DNA of 41,066 nt, taken from assembly GCA_017412715.1 (NCBI GenBank), contig JAFPWU010000027.1, forward strand, positions 1-41,066. Reading direction: 5' to 3'. The first letter of the stretch is position 1; each line of letters begins with the position of its first letter. The translations under genes and the position numbers were made by a program. The notes below the pieces were generated by a model. That model was not told where the DNA came from and made no database searches. It was given only the letters and a program-made list of their open reading frames with translations. Of the stretch, positions 1-7,226 are shown one piece after another. This DNA comes from Clostridia bacterium (lineage in GTDB: Bacteria; Bacillota; Clostridia; Christensenellales; Aristaeellaceae).

Positions 1-320
1 ACACCGGCGGTATCCAGAGCACCGCGGATGATGTGATAACGAACGCCGGGCAGATCCCGCACACGGCCGCCGCGGATCAGCACAACGCTATGCTCCTGCA
101 GGTTGTGGCCGATACCGGGGATGTAGCAGGTACCTTCGATGGAGTTCGTCAGGCGGATTCTCGCGATCTTCCGCAGGGCGGAGTTGGGCTTCTTGGGAGT
201 CTGAGTCTTTACGCTCAGGCACACACCGCGCTTCTGCGGGCATCCCTGCAGAATGGGGGCGGTGGACTTTTTGGTCGCCCGTTCGCGTCCCTTACGGACA
301 AGCTGATTAATAGTGGGCAT
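1..320 (-). CDS. rpsL: 30S ribosomal protein S12 (partial, 3' end off the window)
   Basis: S12 sits in the decoding centre of the small ribosomal subunit. The first 106 codons are present; the C-terminus lies beyond the left edge. Start is ATG at 318-320, with a GGAGG ribosome site just upstream. The protein begins [13 protein letters not shown] and holds the diagnostic [10 protein letters not shown] loop (K43, K44), the [17 protein letters not shown] stretch and DLPGVRYH. Residue 88 (E. coli numbering including Met, which aligns without gaps here) is Arg where most bacteria have Lys; D89, the site methylthiolated by RimO in E. coli, is kept. It lies 60 bp downstream of the L7Ae-like gene, as in the Firmicutes rpoBC-rplGB-rpsL-rpsG-fusA order, so rpsG and fusA are expected further left. 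Confidence 0.98.
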   Translation of the reverse strand, partial: MPTINQLVRKGRERATKKSTAPILQGCPQKRGVCLSVKTQTPKKPNSALRKIARIRLTNSIEGTCYIPGIGHNLQEHSVVLIRGGRVRDLPGVRYHIIRGALDTAG

Positions 321-380
321 TTGCGCACCTCCTGAAAAATATCCTCAAGATCCCGCAACCCTCAGGATCTAAAAGGCTGA

Positions 381-623
381 TTATTTGAGCACGGCCGCCG
401 CCGCGGCGGAAACATCCACCCCGCAGACCATGCCGAGCTCCTTCATGGTGTTCACCCTCACGCAGGGAACCCCGGCTTCTTCCGCCGCACGGACCACCTG
501 CTGATAGATGAACGTATCCGCGTCGTTCGCCACGTAGGCCCGAGCCGCCGCCCCCGCTTTCAGCGCGCGGGTAACCTGTTTCGTCCCAACGACCTTCCGC
601 CGGGCGGAACGCAATGCATCCAT
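381..623 (-). CDS. rplGB: L7Ae/L30e-family K-turn-binding ribosomal protein (YbxF/RplGB-like)
   Basis: An 80-residue protein of the L7Ae family that recognises kink-turn RNA; in Bacillus the equivalent (YbxF/RplGB) is encoded just before rpsL. The sequence begins MDALRSARRKVVGTKQVTRAL and holds the family's conserved Lys/Arg-rich GTKQVTRALKAG start, an ANDAD segment and a NTMKELGMVCGVD C-terminal portion. The ATG at 621-623 is chosen because AAAGGAGGT lies directly upstream; the same frame stays open for about 50 further codons but lacks a comparable ribosome site and the extra residues look non-coding. Followed 60 bp later by rpsL, so both are probably co-transcribed from the promoter at 705-733. 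Confidence 0.9.
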   Translation of the reverse strand: MDALRSARRKVVGTKQVTRALKAGAAARAYVANDADTFIYQQVVRAAEEAGVPCVRVNTMKELGMVCGVDVSAAAAAVLK

Positions 624-704
624 GGCTCGAACCTCCTTTCCTGCCCCCTCGAAAATGCGCCGCAAAAAGGGCGCACCCCTCCCGAGGCATGCGACAACTT
701 CGTT

Positions 705-733
705 ATCATAGCACCCGACCCCTGCTTTGTCAA
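705..733 (-). promoter_or_regulatory. Consensus sigma-A promoter of the str operon
   Basis: On the minus strand: TTGACA (728-733), a 17-bp spacer, then TATGAT (705-710). Predicted transcription start is near 698, about 75 nt ahead of the L7Ae-like gene. This would drive L7Ae-rpsL and whatever follows to the left. Confidence 0.85.
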
Positions 734-787
734 CGTTTTTTTCACGGTTCATGGGTTTCATTTTCCTGGGTTCCACGTTTCACCCGC

Positions 788-814
788 AAAAAAAGGAGCC
801 GGCTTTCCGGCCCC
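788..814 (-). terminator. Rho-independent terminator after miaA
   Basis: On the minus strand GGGGCCGG-AAAG-CCGGCTCC forms an 8-bp stem (one G-T pair), followed at once by seven T residues (plus-strand A run 788-794). It begins 12 bases after the miaA stop and separates miaA from the str operon promoter. Confidence 0.88.
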
Positions 815-825
815 TGAGCTTCTGT

Positions 826-1719
826 TCAGCGATCCTCCAGGAACGCGTCCGCCAGCTCCCTGGCTTCCTGCAGCGGATCCCCGGCCATGTCCAGCCAGTG
901 AATCTCCGGATCCTTCCGGAACCAGGTCATCTGGCGCTTGGCAAACCGCTTGATCGCCAGGCGCAGCTCCCCCTTCATCCGGTCATAATCCATTTTCCCC
1001 GTCAGATACCAGGTCAGGTATTTGTATTCCAGCCCCAGCTTGGTCAGAAATTCCTCGCTGACCCCGGCCTCCAGCATGGCGCGGACCTCCTCGACCATGC
1101 CCTGCTCCAGCCTCCGATCCAGCCGCTCGTCGATCCGTTCCTTCAGGATCTCCCGGGGCCAGGTCACGCCCAGCTTCAGCGTTTCATACCGGGGGGCCCG
1201 GGGGGCCGGCCCCTCGTCTCCCGCCTCCAGCTTTTCCAGCATCCGCATGACCCGGTGACGGTTCTTCGGATCCACGTCCGTGTCCGGAATCCGCTCCCGC
1301 AGCATCTCATAGAGCGCCGGGGTATCGTAGGTTTCCAGATGAGCCCTCAGCCCCGGATCCGGTTTCCGGTCGCTGAGCACATATCCCTCCGTCACCGCGT
1401 CCACGTAAAGCCCGGTACCCCCTACCAGGAAGGGCTGTCTTCCCCGGGCCAGAATGTCCTCTATGGCTTCGTAGGCCAGGCGCTGGAAATCCGCCATGGA
1501 AAAGAATTCCCCCGGTTTCACCACGTCCAGCAGATGGTGCGGGACGCCGTCCATTTCCTCCGGCGTCACCTTCCCGGAGCCCAGATCCATGCCCTCATAG
1601 ACCTGGCGGGAGTCGGCGGATACGATCTCCCCGCCGTATGCCTTCGCCAGCCGGATTCCCAGGCCGCTTTTCCCGGAGGCGTTGGTCCCCACCACCGCGA
1701 TCAGTTTCTTTTTCATCAT
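826..1719 (-). CDS. miaA: tRNA dimethylallyltransferase (MiaA family, divergent)
   Basis: MiaA transfers a dimethylallyl group to A37 of tRNAs that read UNN codons. The 297-residue length fits the family (about 300). Visible motifs: P-loop GTNASGKS (residues 11-18), SADSRQVYEGMD, GGTGLYVDAV, the NRHRVMRMLE helix, and near the C-terminus the tRNA-binding signature FAKRQMTWFRK. Several positions depart from the common form: GTNASGKS instead of G-P-T-A-x-GK, DLGSGKV instead of DIGTAKP, and a LEYKYL segment where GYKEL is usual. Two ATGs in tandem are available as start (1719 or 1716); the ribosome site is weak. It lies 25 bp after metY and may be translated from the same transcript. A divergent MiaA is the best call; another isopentenyltransferase of the same superfamily is less likely. 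Confidence 0.88.
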   Translation of the reverse strand: MMKKKLIAVVGTNASGKSGLGIRLAKAYGGEIVSADSRQVYEGMDLGSGKVTPEEMDGVPHHLLDVVKPGEFFSMADFQRLAYEAIEDILARGRQPFLVGGTGLYVDAVTEGYVLSDRKPDPGLRAHLETYDTPALYEMLRERIPDTDVDPKNRHRVMRMLEKLEAGDEGPAPRAPRYETLKLGVTWPREILKERIDERLDRRLEQGMVEEVRAMLEAGVSEEFLTKLGLEYKYLTWYLTGKMDYDRMKGELRLAIKRFAKRQMTWFRKDPEIHWLDMAGDPLQEARELADAFLEDR

Positions 1720-1744
1720 CTTCTACCGTATCCCGTCTGAAAAA

Positions 1745-3028
1745 TCAGCATTTTTCCAGTGCCTGGGCGATATCCGCAATCAGATCCCTGCTGTTTTCCA
1801 GGCCGCAGCTCATGCGAACCAGCCCCGCGGGAACCCCGCAGGCTTCCAGCTGGTCATCGTTCATCTGGCGGTGGGTCGTGCTGGCCGGATTCAGGCAGCA
1901 GGTACGCGCGTCCGCCACATGGGTTTCGATGGCAGCCAGCCGCAGGCTGTTCATGAACAGGGCCGCCGCCTCCCTGCCGCCCTTCAGCTCAAAGCTGACC
2001 ACCCCGCAGGATCCGCCGGGGAGATACTTCTGAGCCCGGGCATAATAGGGATCCCCCGGCAGCCCGCAGTAATGCACCTTCTCCACCTTGGGATGGGCGG
2101 CCAGGTATTCCGCCGCCGCCTGCCCATTTTCGCAGTGCCGCTGCATGCGCACATGGAGGCTCTCCAGCCCCAGATTCAGATAGAAGGCGTGCTGAGGGGA
2201 CTGGATGGAACCGAAGTCCCGCATCAGCTGGGCCGTGCACTTGGTAATAAAGGCGCCTCCCATGCCGAATTTCTCCGCGTAGGTGATCCCGTGGTAGCTC
2301 TCGTCCGGGGTGCAGAGCCCCGGGAATTTCTCCTTATGAGCCATCCAGTCGAAGGTTCCCCCGTCCACGATGGCTCCGCCCACGGCGGTACCGTGGCCGT
2401 CCATGTACTTCGTGGTGGAATGGGTCACAATGTTCGCCCCCCACTCAAAGGGACGGCAGTTCACCGGCGTGGCGAAGGTATTGTCGATAATCAGCGGCAC
2501 CCCGTGATCATGGGCGGCCCTGGCGAACATCTCCAGATCCAGCACCGTCAGGGCCGGATTGGCGATGGTTTCCCCGAAGACGCATTTGGTATTCTCCCGG
2601 AAGGCGGCGTTCAGCTCCGCCTCCGTGCAGTCCGGGGACACGAAGGTGGTCTCGATGCCCATGCGGGCCATGGTCACGCTGATCAGATTAAAGGTTCCGC
2701 CATAGATGCTGGAGGAAGCCACAATATGGTCCCCGCATCCGCAGAGATTGAACAGGGCGAAGAAATTGGCTGCCTGCCCGGAGGAGGTCAGCATGGCCGC
2801 CGTGCCTCCCTCCAGCGCGGCTATTTTGGCCGCCACCATGTCGTTGGTCGGGTTCTGCAGCCTGGTATAGAAGTAGCCGGAAGCCTCCAGGTCAAACAGC
2901 TTTCCCATGTCCTCCCCGGTTTCATATTTAAAGGTGGTGGACTGGATGATGGGAATCTGGCGGGGCTCTCCGTTGGCCGGGGTATATCCCCCCTGCACGC
3001 AAAGGGTATCCTGATGATACTGGCTCAT
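1745..3028 (-). CDS. metY: O-acetylhomoserine aminocarboxypropyltransferase (O-acetylhomoserine sulfhydrylase)
   Basis: A cytosolic PLP enzyme that makes homocysteine (methionine branch) from O-acetylhomoserine and sulfide. The 427-residue length is typical of MetY and longer than cystathionine gamma-synthase/lyase (about 380-400). It opens with HQDTLCVQGGYTP; YFYTRLQNPTNDMVAAKIAALEGG and LTSSGQAANFFAL are the substrate and cofactor-binding segments; PLIIDNTFATP precedes the PLP-lysine motif HSTTKYMDGHG; RMSCGLENSRDLIADIAQAL closes the protein. An AGGAGG-like site precedes the ATG at 3028. It lies between the SdrD-B-like gene and miaA. No SAM riboswitch or T-box is visible in the 98-bp leader, which instead carries a REP-like hairpin. 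Confidence 0.93.
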   Translation of the reverse strand: MSQYHQDTLCVQGGYTPANGEPRQIPIIQSTTFKYETGEDMGKLFDLEASGYFYTRLQNPTNDMVAAKIAALEGGTAAMLTSSGQAANFFALFNLCGCGDHIVASSSIYGGTFNLISVTMARMGIETTFVSPDCTEAELNAAFRENTKCVFGETIANPALTVLDLEMFARAAHDHGVPLIIDNTFATPVNCRPFEWGANIVTHSTTKYMDGHGTAVGGAIVDGGTFDWMAHKEKFPGLCTPDESYHGITYAEKFGMGGAFITKCTAQLMRDFGSIQSPQHAFYLNLGLESLHVRMQRHCENGQAAAEYLAAHPKVEKVHYCGLPGDPYYARAQKYLPGGSCGVVSFELKGGREAAALFMNSLRLAAIETHVADARTCCLNPASTTHRQMNDDQLEACGVPAGLVRMSCGLENSRDLIADIAQALEKC

Positions 3029-3063
3029 CCTTCTTCTGCCTCCTGTCTGTTTTGAATCCGGGG

Positions 3064-3094
3064 CTGAAGCCGCCTTCGCTCAGGCGGATTTCAG
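3064..3094. repeat. REP-like palindrome
   Basis: CTGAAGCCGCCT and AGGCGGATTTCAG flank a TCGCTC loop, giving a near-perfect 12-bp stem with one bulge. The arm and loop recur at 12624-12643 and, in weaker form, at 37180-37199. No T run follows on either strand, so it is not an ordinary terminator. Confidence 0.6.
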
Positions 3095-3126
3095 TCCTGC
3101 GGCATTGATTCTGCCTTTCCCGGGTT

Positions 3127-5589
3127 TCAGTTTCCCGCGGGAACCATGCCGGCGTTGATCCGTTCGTCCCCTCCCATGGAAAGCTGCAGCTCGGGCAGGG
3201 TGCTCCTCCGGCCCGAGCCCTGCTCGAACCGGTTTCCATCCTCCGCCCCGCTCACGGCGGTATAGGCATACTTGACGTCGGGAAGCCGGGCCTCCACCCG
3301 ATAGCTCCCCGGCCGAAGTCCCGAAATGAGGTAGGTGCCGTCAGCGCCGGAAACCGTCTCTGCCGCCATGCGGTCCTCCTCCAGGTTCCACAGTCTGATC
3401 TCCACGTCCCGGATACCCTTCTCCCCCTCCCCGGGCCGTCCGTCGCCGTTCCGGTCCAGGAAGCAGAAGCCCTGCACCCGGGCGGGCTCATAGACGCCGA
3501 TATTCTGGCCGCTCATGGCCTGCGTCGCGCCGCTCAGCACGTATTCCGCGCTGATGGCCGTCCGGCCCTCTTTCGCGTTCATGTCCTGATACTGCGCTTT
3601 GCGCACATAGCGGGTCAGCACATAGGGCTCGGGGACGGAAACCTGCAGCCGGTAGCTTCCCTGCCGCAGCTGGGTGAAGGTATAGTTTCCGCTTTCGTCC
3701 GTCTTCGTCCTGTAAATCAGCCCGTTTCGGATGCCCGCCATTTCGACGGTAAGCCCGGTCAGGGGCTTCTCCCCCTCCTCCATCAGGCCGTTCCCGTTCT
3801 CGTCGATCCAGGCCCGTCCGGAAAACTGGGCGGACTGCGTCGCGCCGATTCCCACATCCCAGACCGCCTCTTCCTCCAGGAGGAACAGGGGGCCCTCCTG
3901 CTGGGGCGCGCTGTACCGCTCCATGATATTGTCCTTCAGGGTGTTGGTCTTCCTCGATTTTTCGCTGTATCCGTATCCTTTGGGCAGATAGCAGCGCACC
4001 CGGTAATTTCCCGCCGGAAGCCGGCTGAAGGTGAGGAATCCGTCCTCCCCGGTAATTCCGGAGGCCACTATCCTGCCGTCCAGGCCCTCCTCATCGTATC
4101 TGGCCAGCTCAATCAGCGCGCCGCTCAGGCCCTTATCATCGTCCCCCTGGTTGCTGTTATGGTTCATGTCCTGGAACACATTGACATTCACGGTTCCGTT
4201 CCCGAATTCATAAACCGATTTCAGATCCGGCAGCTCCGTCGTCTCCGGCTCGGCCGGAACGGGCGTGGGAACCGGTTTGCCATCAGGGCCGATTTCCGGA
4301 GTTGGGTCGGGCGTCGGCGTGGAGGAAATCTCAGGGGTCGGGTTCGGCGCCGGGGTCGTTGTGGGCGCAGGCGTCGGCGTCGCCGTCGGCGTGGCCGTAG
4401 GTGTCGCTGTGGGTGTCGCCGTCGGCGTCGCTGTCGGCGTTGCTGTGGGCGTCGCCGTAGGCGTTGCTGTCGGCGTTGCTGTCGGAGTCGCCGTGGGCGT
4501 GGCCGTCGGCGTTGCTGTGGGCGTCGCTGTCGGCGTTGCTGTGGGCGTCGCTGTGGGTGTCGCTGTCGGCGTGGCTGTGGGTGTGGCCGTAGGCGTCGCT
4601 GTCGGCGTGGCCGTAGGTGTCGCTGTCGGAGTCGCCGTCGGCGTCGCCGTCGGAGTTGCCGTTGGCGTGGCCGTAGGCGTCGCTGTCGGCGTCGCCGTCG
4701 GAGTTGCTGTCGGAGTGGCCGTAGGCGTCGCTGTCGGTGTGGCCGTTGGCGTTGCTGTCGGTGTGGCCGTTGGCGTTGCTGTCGGTGTCGCTGTCGGAGT
4801 CGCCGTTGGCGTTGCAGTCGGTGTCGCTGTCGGAGTCGCCGTCGGCGTGGGCGTCGGAGTTGGCGTAGGTGTGGCTGTAGGTACAGCTGTGGGCGTCGGC
4901 GTTGGCACGGGAGTTGCCGTCGGTGTGGCCGTCGGAACGATCACCGGCTCCTCCGCCCCCTCCCGGGTATCAATGATGGTCATATTCCCCAGCGCGGGAT
5001 CGAAGGGCACAATTCGGAAGGAAAAGGAAATCTCCCGGTTGTCCGGATCGGTTATCGTATATTCTCCGGCAGGAATCGGCTTCTCCAGCAGATAGGAACC
5101 CTCCGCGTCCGTCCGGAAGGTCAGGGACGTGATCCCTTCCTGAAAGGAAAAGCCGCCGCTGTCCTCCGCGTCCGCCTCGGTCACCTGGTACTCATGATTT
5201 CCCTGGGCATGCACCCGGAAGAACCCGCTGTCGGATTCCAGCAGAATCCGGACCGTCGTATCCTCCGGGGAGAGGGAAAAGACATACTCCTTCTCCGCCC
5301 GGAAGCCCGGGGAGAGGGTATCCTGCCGGGGAATCAGCCGCAGCGTGCCTCCGCTTCGAAAGGCGAGCTTCGTACTGCCGAAGGAATTCGACACGATCTT
5401 TCCGATCAGCTCCTCCCCCAGGTAGGCGTCAAAGGTCCCCGAGGCGGATTTTTCCTGCCATGTTCCGTCAGGCGCGTACACCTTTCCCGTCAGCTCCAGC
5501 CGCAGCGCGTAATCCTCCGCCCCGGCCCACCCGGTCGCGGTCACCAGGGCGAGAATCATCAACGCCACCACAAACCTCTTCCTATACAC
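3127..5589 (-). CDS. Secreted protein with long Thr-Pro-Thr-Ala linker and SdrD-B-like domains
   Basis: An 820-residue exported protein of unknown role. The N-terminus [20 protein letters not shown] with a WAGA-E site is a Sec signal peptide. Residues about 30-215 form a beta-rich region with a prealbumin-like piece ([17 protein letters not shown]). Residues about 218-405 are an almost pure Thr/Pro/Ala tetrapeptide array. Three SdrD B-like domains follow, each with a D-x-N-x-N/D-G calcium-loop motif and a closing GxYR segment: [44 protein letters not shown]. There is no LPXTG or C-terminal membrane anchor, so it is released or held non-covalently. Start is GTG (5587-5589) behind GGGGAGGA. It ends 98 bp before metY. 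The array suggests a flexible, possibly glycosylated stalk. Confidence 0.85.
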   Translation of the reverse strand: MYRKRFVVALMILALVTATGWAGAEDYALRLELTGKVYAPDGTWQEKSASGTFDAYLGEELIGKIVSNSFGSTKLAFRSGGTLRLIPRQDTLSPGFRAEKEYVFSLSPEDTTVRILLESDSGFFRVHAQGNHEYQVTEADAEDSGGFSFQEGITSLTFRTDAEGSYLLEKPIPAGEYTITDPDNREISFSFRIVPFDPALGNMTIIDTREGAEEPVIVPTATPTATPVPTPTPTAVPTATPTPTPTPTPTATPTATPTATPTATPTATPTATPTATPTATPTATPTATPTATPTATPTATPTATPTATPTATPTATPTATPTATPTATPTATPTATPTATPTATPTATPTATPTATPTATPTATPTATPTATPTATPTATPTATPTATPTATPTATPTATPTATPTPAPTTTPAPNPTPEISSTPTPDPTPEIGPDGKPVPTPVPAEPETTELPDLKSVYEFGNGTVNVNVFQDMNHNSNQGDDDKGLSGALIELARYDEEGLDGRIVASGITGEDGFLTFSRLPAGNYRVRCYLPKGYGYSEKSRKTNTLKDNIMERYSAPQQEGPLFLLEEEAVWDVGIGATQSAQFSGRAWIDENGNGLMEEGEKPLTGLTVEMAGIRNGLIYRTKTDESGNYTFTQLRQGSYRLQVSVPEPYVLTRYVRKAQYQDMNAKEGRTAISAEYVLSGATQAMSGQNIGVYEPARVQGFCFLDRNGDGRPGEGEKGIRDVEIRLWNLEEDRMAAETVSGADGTYLISGLRPGSYRVEARLPDVKYAYTAVSGAEDGNRFEQGSGRRSTLPELQLSMGGDERINAGMVPAGN
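4370..4935 (-). repeat. 12-bp tandem array encoding (TPTA)n
   Basis: About 565 bp of imperfect 12-nt units, each encoding Thr-Pro-Thr-Ala on the minus strand, roughly 45 units with synonymous third-base variation. Frame is preserved throughout. The composition opens long overlapping frames on both strands, which are artefacts. Confidence 0.95.
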
Positions 5590-5704
5590 AGAAACGGTCC
5601 TCCCCGAATTCCTTTCATTTTTATGCCTGCCGCGGCCCGGGATAATCCCCGCGCCCGCCGTCCCGGCAGCTCATTCGTTCAATCATCAGAAACGCATATA
5701 GTTC

Positions 5705-5710
5705 AGTATA
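5705..5710 (-). promoter_or_regulatory. Extended -10 promoter of the TPTA/SdrD-B gene
   Basis: On the minus strand TGG precedes TATACT, an extended -10 element; the -35 region is weak. Predicted start is near 5698, giving a leader of about 110 nt before the GTG at 5589. Confidence 0.55.
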
Positions 5711-5744
5711 CCATTATCTCCCGCTTTTTTCCATAAAAAACTGC

Positions 5745-5776
5745 CAAAAAGCAAAAGCGGGAGCCGAAGCTCCCGC
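5745..5776 (-). terminator. Rho-independent terminator after the coiled-coil gene
   Basis: On the minus strand GCGGGAGC-TTCG-GCTCCCGC, a perfect 8-bp stem, is followed by TTTTGCTTTTT. It ends the transcript of the 5833-7116 gene just before the next promoter. Confidence 0.9.
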
Positions 5777-5793
5777 ATATGAACCCTTTAAGA

Positions 5794-5826
5794 AACGCTG
5801 ATCCGGCCCTTCCGGCCTTCAGCGTT
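5794..5826. repeat. Palindrome with AACGCTGA arms
   Basis: AACGCTGA and TCAGCGTT enclose a CCGG/CCGG inner stem, immediately after the stop of the 5833-7116 gene. The AACGCTGA arm recurs at 12564-12571 and 37151-37158, always in intergenic DNA. Confidence 0.55.
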
Positions 5827-5832
5827 TTGAAA

Positions 5833-7116
5833 TTACTGGACGACAGTCAGGCTGGTGGCCTGCAGGTTGGCTCCATTGTACCAGTACAGGAAGCCTTCGA
5901 TATCCACCTTATCACCCACGTTCAGGGCTTCCACAGCCTTGTACACATCGGTGTCCTGGCCCCGCAGATAGAACTCCACGCAGAAGTTATAAACAGCGCC
6001 GTTCACGTCCACCGCGAAATACAGGTCATCCGTCTTCTCTTCCGTGTTCTTGTAGGCGAAGGCCGCGCCGTCTTCCTGGGCCACGATGGTGGCGCCCTTC
6101 ACGGCCACGAACTCGTTCATGTGATCCGCCAGGCTTTCGTCCGCCAGGATCCCGGTCACATCGGCAGCTTCCGCGATCCAGGGCTCTGCTTCGACGAACT
6201 CGAAGGTGCCGTCCATGATCTCCACTTCACCGGCCCATTCTCCCTTGTAGCCCTTGACCCGGATCTTCGTGCCGGGAACCAGCTTCGCCGCGTCCTCCTC
6301 GGAGCAGGCCATCTCATAGGCGAAATAGGCGCCGTCTTCGCTCTGCAGGTACACGGTCACCTTGTTGTCCCACCAGGACTGATGATCCTGCACATAGCTC
6401 TCGATCACGACTTCGGCGTCGTTCTCGGCAGCAATATAATCCGCATGGCTCATCACAGCGACTTCTTCCGCAGCAGCTTCAGCGGTCTCGGCAGCTTCTT
6501 CCACAGCGGCTTCAGCGGTCTCAGCAGCTTCTTCCACAGCGGCTTCAGCGGTCTCAGCAGCTTCTTCCACAGCGGCTTCAGCGGTCTCGGCAGCTTCTTC
6601 CACAGCGGCCTCAGCGGTCTCGGTGGCGGCAGCGGCGGTCTCGGTCACCGCGGCAGCGGCTTCTTCCACCGCTTCGGTGGCTTCTTCCTTGGCGCCCTCA
6701 GCGCCATCCGCGATCTGCTTTTCCAGATCCGCAACCTTGGTCTCCAGCTCGGAAATCTTCGCCTGCGCTTCCGCGGCGGCATCCTCGGCGGCCTTGGTCA
6801 CTTCATCCAGCTTCGCCTGAGCCGCGGCGGCGGCATCCTCGGCAGCCTTGGTCACTTCGTCCAGCTTCGCCTGGGCTTCTTCCGAGGCCTTGGCAGCGGC
6901 TTCCTCGGCGGCCTTGTTCGCTTCGTCCAGCTTCGCCTGGGCTTCTTCAGCGGCGGTGGCGGCGGCCGTCTCAGCGGACTTGGTCGCTTCGTCCAGCTTC
7001 GCCTGCAGATCCGTCAGCTGAGTATTCAGCGTGCCCTTCTGTCCGTTGGTCACGAAGCAGAAGATGATCGCGATCACCGCGATGACTGCCAGAATGGGGG
7101 TTAATGCCTTTTTCAT
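5833..7116 (-). CDS. Membrane-anchored Ala/Glu coiled-coil protein with OB-like C-terminal domain
   Basis: A 427-residue protein with no assigned function. Residues 4-23 are a hydrophobic anchor or uncleaved signal (LTPILAVIAVIAIIFCF). Residues about 30-145 form a charged helical region built on EAQAKLDE-x-KAAE repeats. Residues about 150-215 are a low-complexity Glu/Ala/Thr segment with four near-identical 11-residue units (EEAAETAEAAV). The remaining 200 residues form a compact region with two segments resembling an OB fold: VVIESYVQDHQSWWDNKVTVYL followed by VPGTKIRVKGYKGEW, then AFVAVKGATI-like and ALNVGDKVDIEGFL strands. The likely arrangement is an N-terminal anchor, an extracellular helical stalk and a terminal binding domain. 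ATG at 7116 has AAAGGAGAAGG upstream. It has its own promoter and terminator and is probably monocistronic. Confidence 0.85.
   Translation of the reverse strand: MKKALTPILAVIAVIAIIFCFVTNGQKGTLNTQLTDLQAKLDEATKSAETAAATAAEEAQAKLDEANKAAEEAAAKASEEAQAKLDEVTKAAEDAAAAAQAKLDEVTKAAEDAAAEAQAKISELETKVADLEKQIADGAEGAKEEATEAVEEAAAAVTETAAAATETAEAAVEEAAETAEAAVEEAAETAEAAVEEAAETAEAAVEEAAETAEAAAEEVAVMSHADYIAAENDAEVVIESYVQDHQSWWDNKVTVYLQSEDGAYFAYEMACSEEDAAKLVPGTKIRVKGYKGEWAGEVEIMDGTFEFVEAEPWIAEAADVTGILADESLADHMNEFVAVKGATIVAQEDGAAFAYKNTEEKTDDLYFAVDVNGAVYNFCVEFYLRGQDTDVYKAVEALNVGDKVDIEGFLYWYNGANLQATSLTVVQ
6463..6621 (-). repeat. 33-bp tandem repeats within the coiled-coil gene
   Basis: Four to five 33-nt units, nearly identical at DNA level, encode the 11-residue EEAAETAEAAV repeat. 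The low divergence suggests recent expansion or recombination-prone DNA. Confidence 0.9.
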
Positions 7117-7155
7117 ATTCGTCCCTTCTCCTTTCGAATGTTCCAGGTTCTTTTC

Positions 7156-7175
7156 CGATTTCCGTTCGGAAATCG
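7156..7175 (-). promoter_or_regulatory. Perfect 8-bp hairpin at the predicted 5' end of the coiled-coil mRNA
   Basis: CGATTTCC and GGAAATCG flank a 4-base loop. The promoter at 7182-7210 predicts transcription start near 7175, so the RNA would begin with this stem. 5'-terminal stems are known to stabilise bacterial mRNAs. Confidence 0.55.
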
Positions 7176-7181
7176 TTGCCT

Positions 7182-7210
7182 ATTTTACCTCATACCGATT
7201 ACTTTTTCAA
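7182..7210 (-). promoter_or_regulatory. Sigma-A promoter of the coiled-coil gene
   Basis: Minus strand TTGAAA (7205-7210), 17-bp spacer, TAAAAT (7182-7187). It lies between the stop of the sugar-binding protein gene and the ATG at 7116. Confidence 0.8.
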
Positions 7211-7226
7211 CGTTTTTTCCAATCTT

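Noticed and set aside
381-776. Longer start for the L7Ae-like gene
   Set aside because: The extra 51 residues overlap the promoter region and have no ribosome site; AAAGGAGGT supports the ATG at 623.
4370-4935. Possible CRISPR array
   Set aside because: Units are 12 bp, contiguous and in frame, with no spacers.
4265-5095. Plus-strand frame encoding Gly-Val-Ala-Val repeats, and a longer Arg/Cys-rich frame at 4159-5736
   Set aside because: Both are complements of the 12-bp TPTA array, with no ribosome site or domains. The minus-strand gene has a signal peptide and SdrD-B domains.
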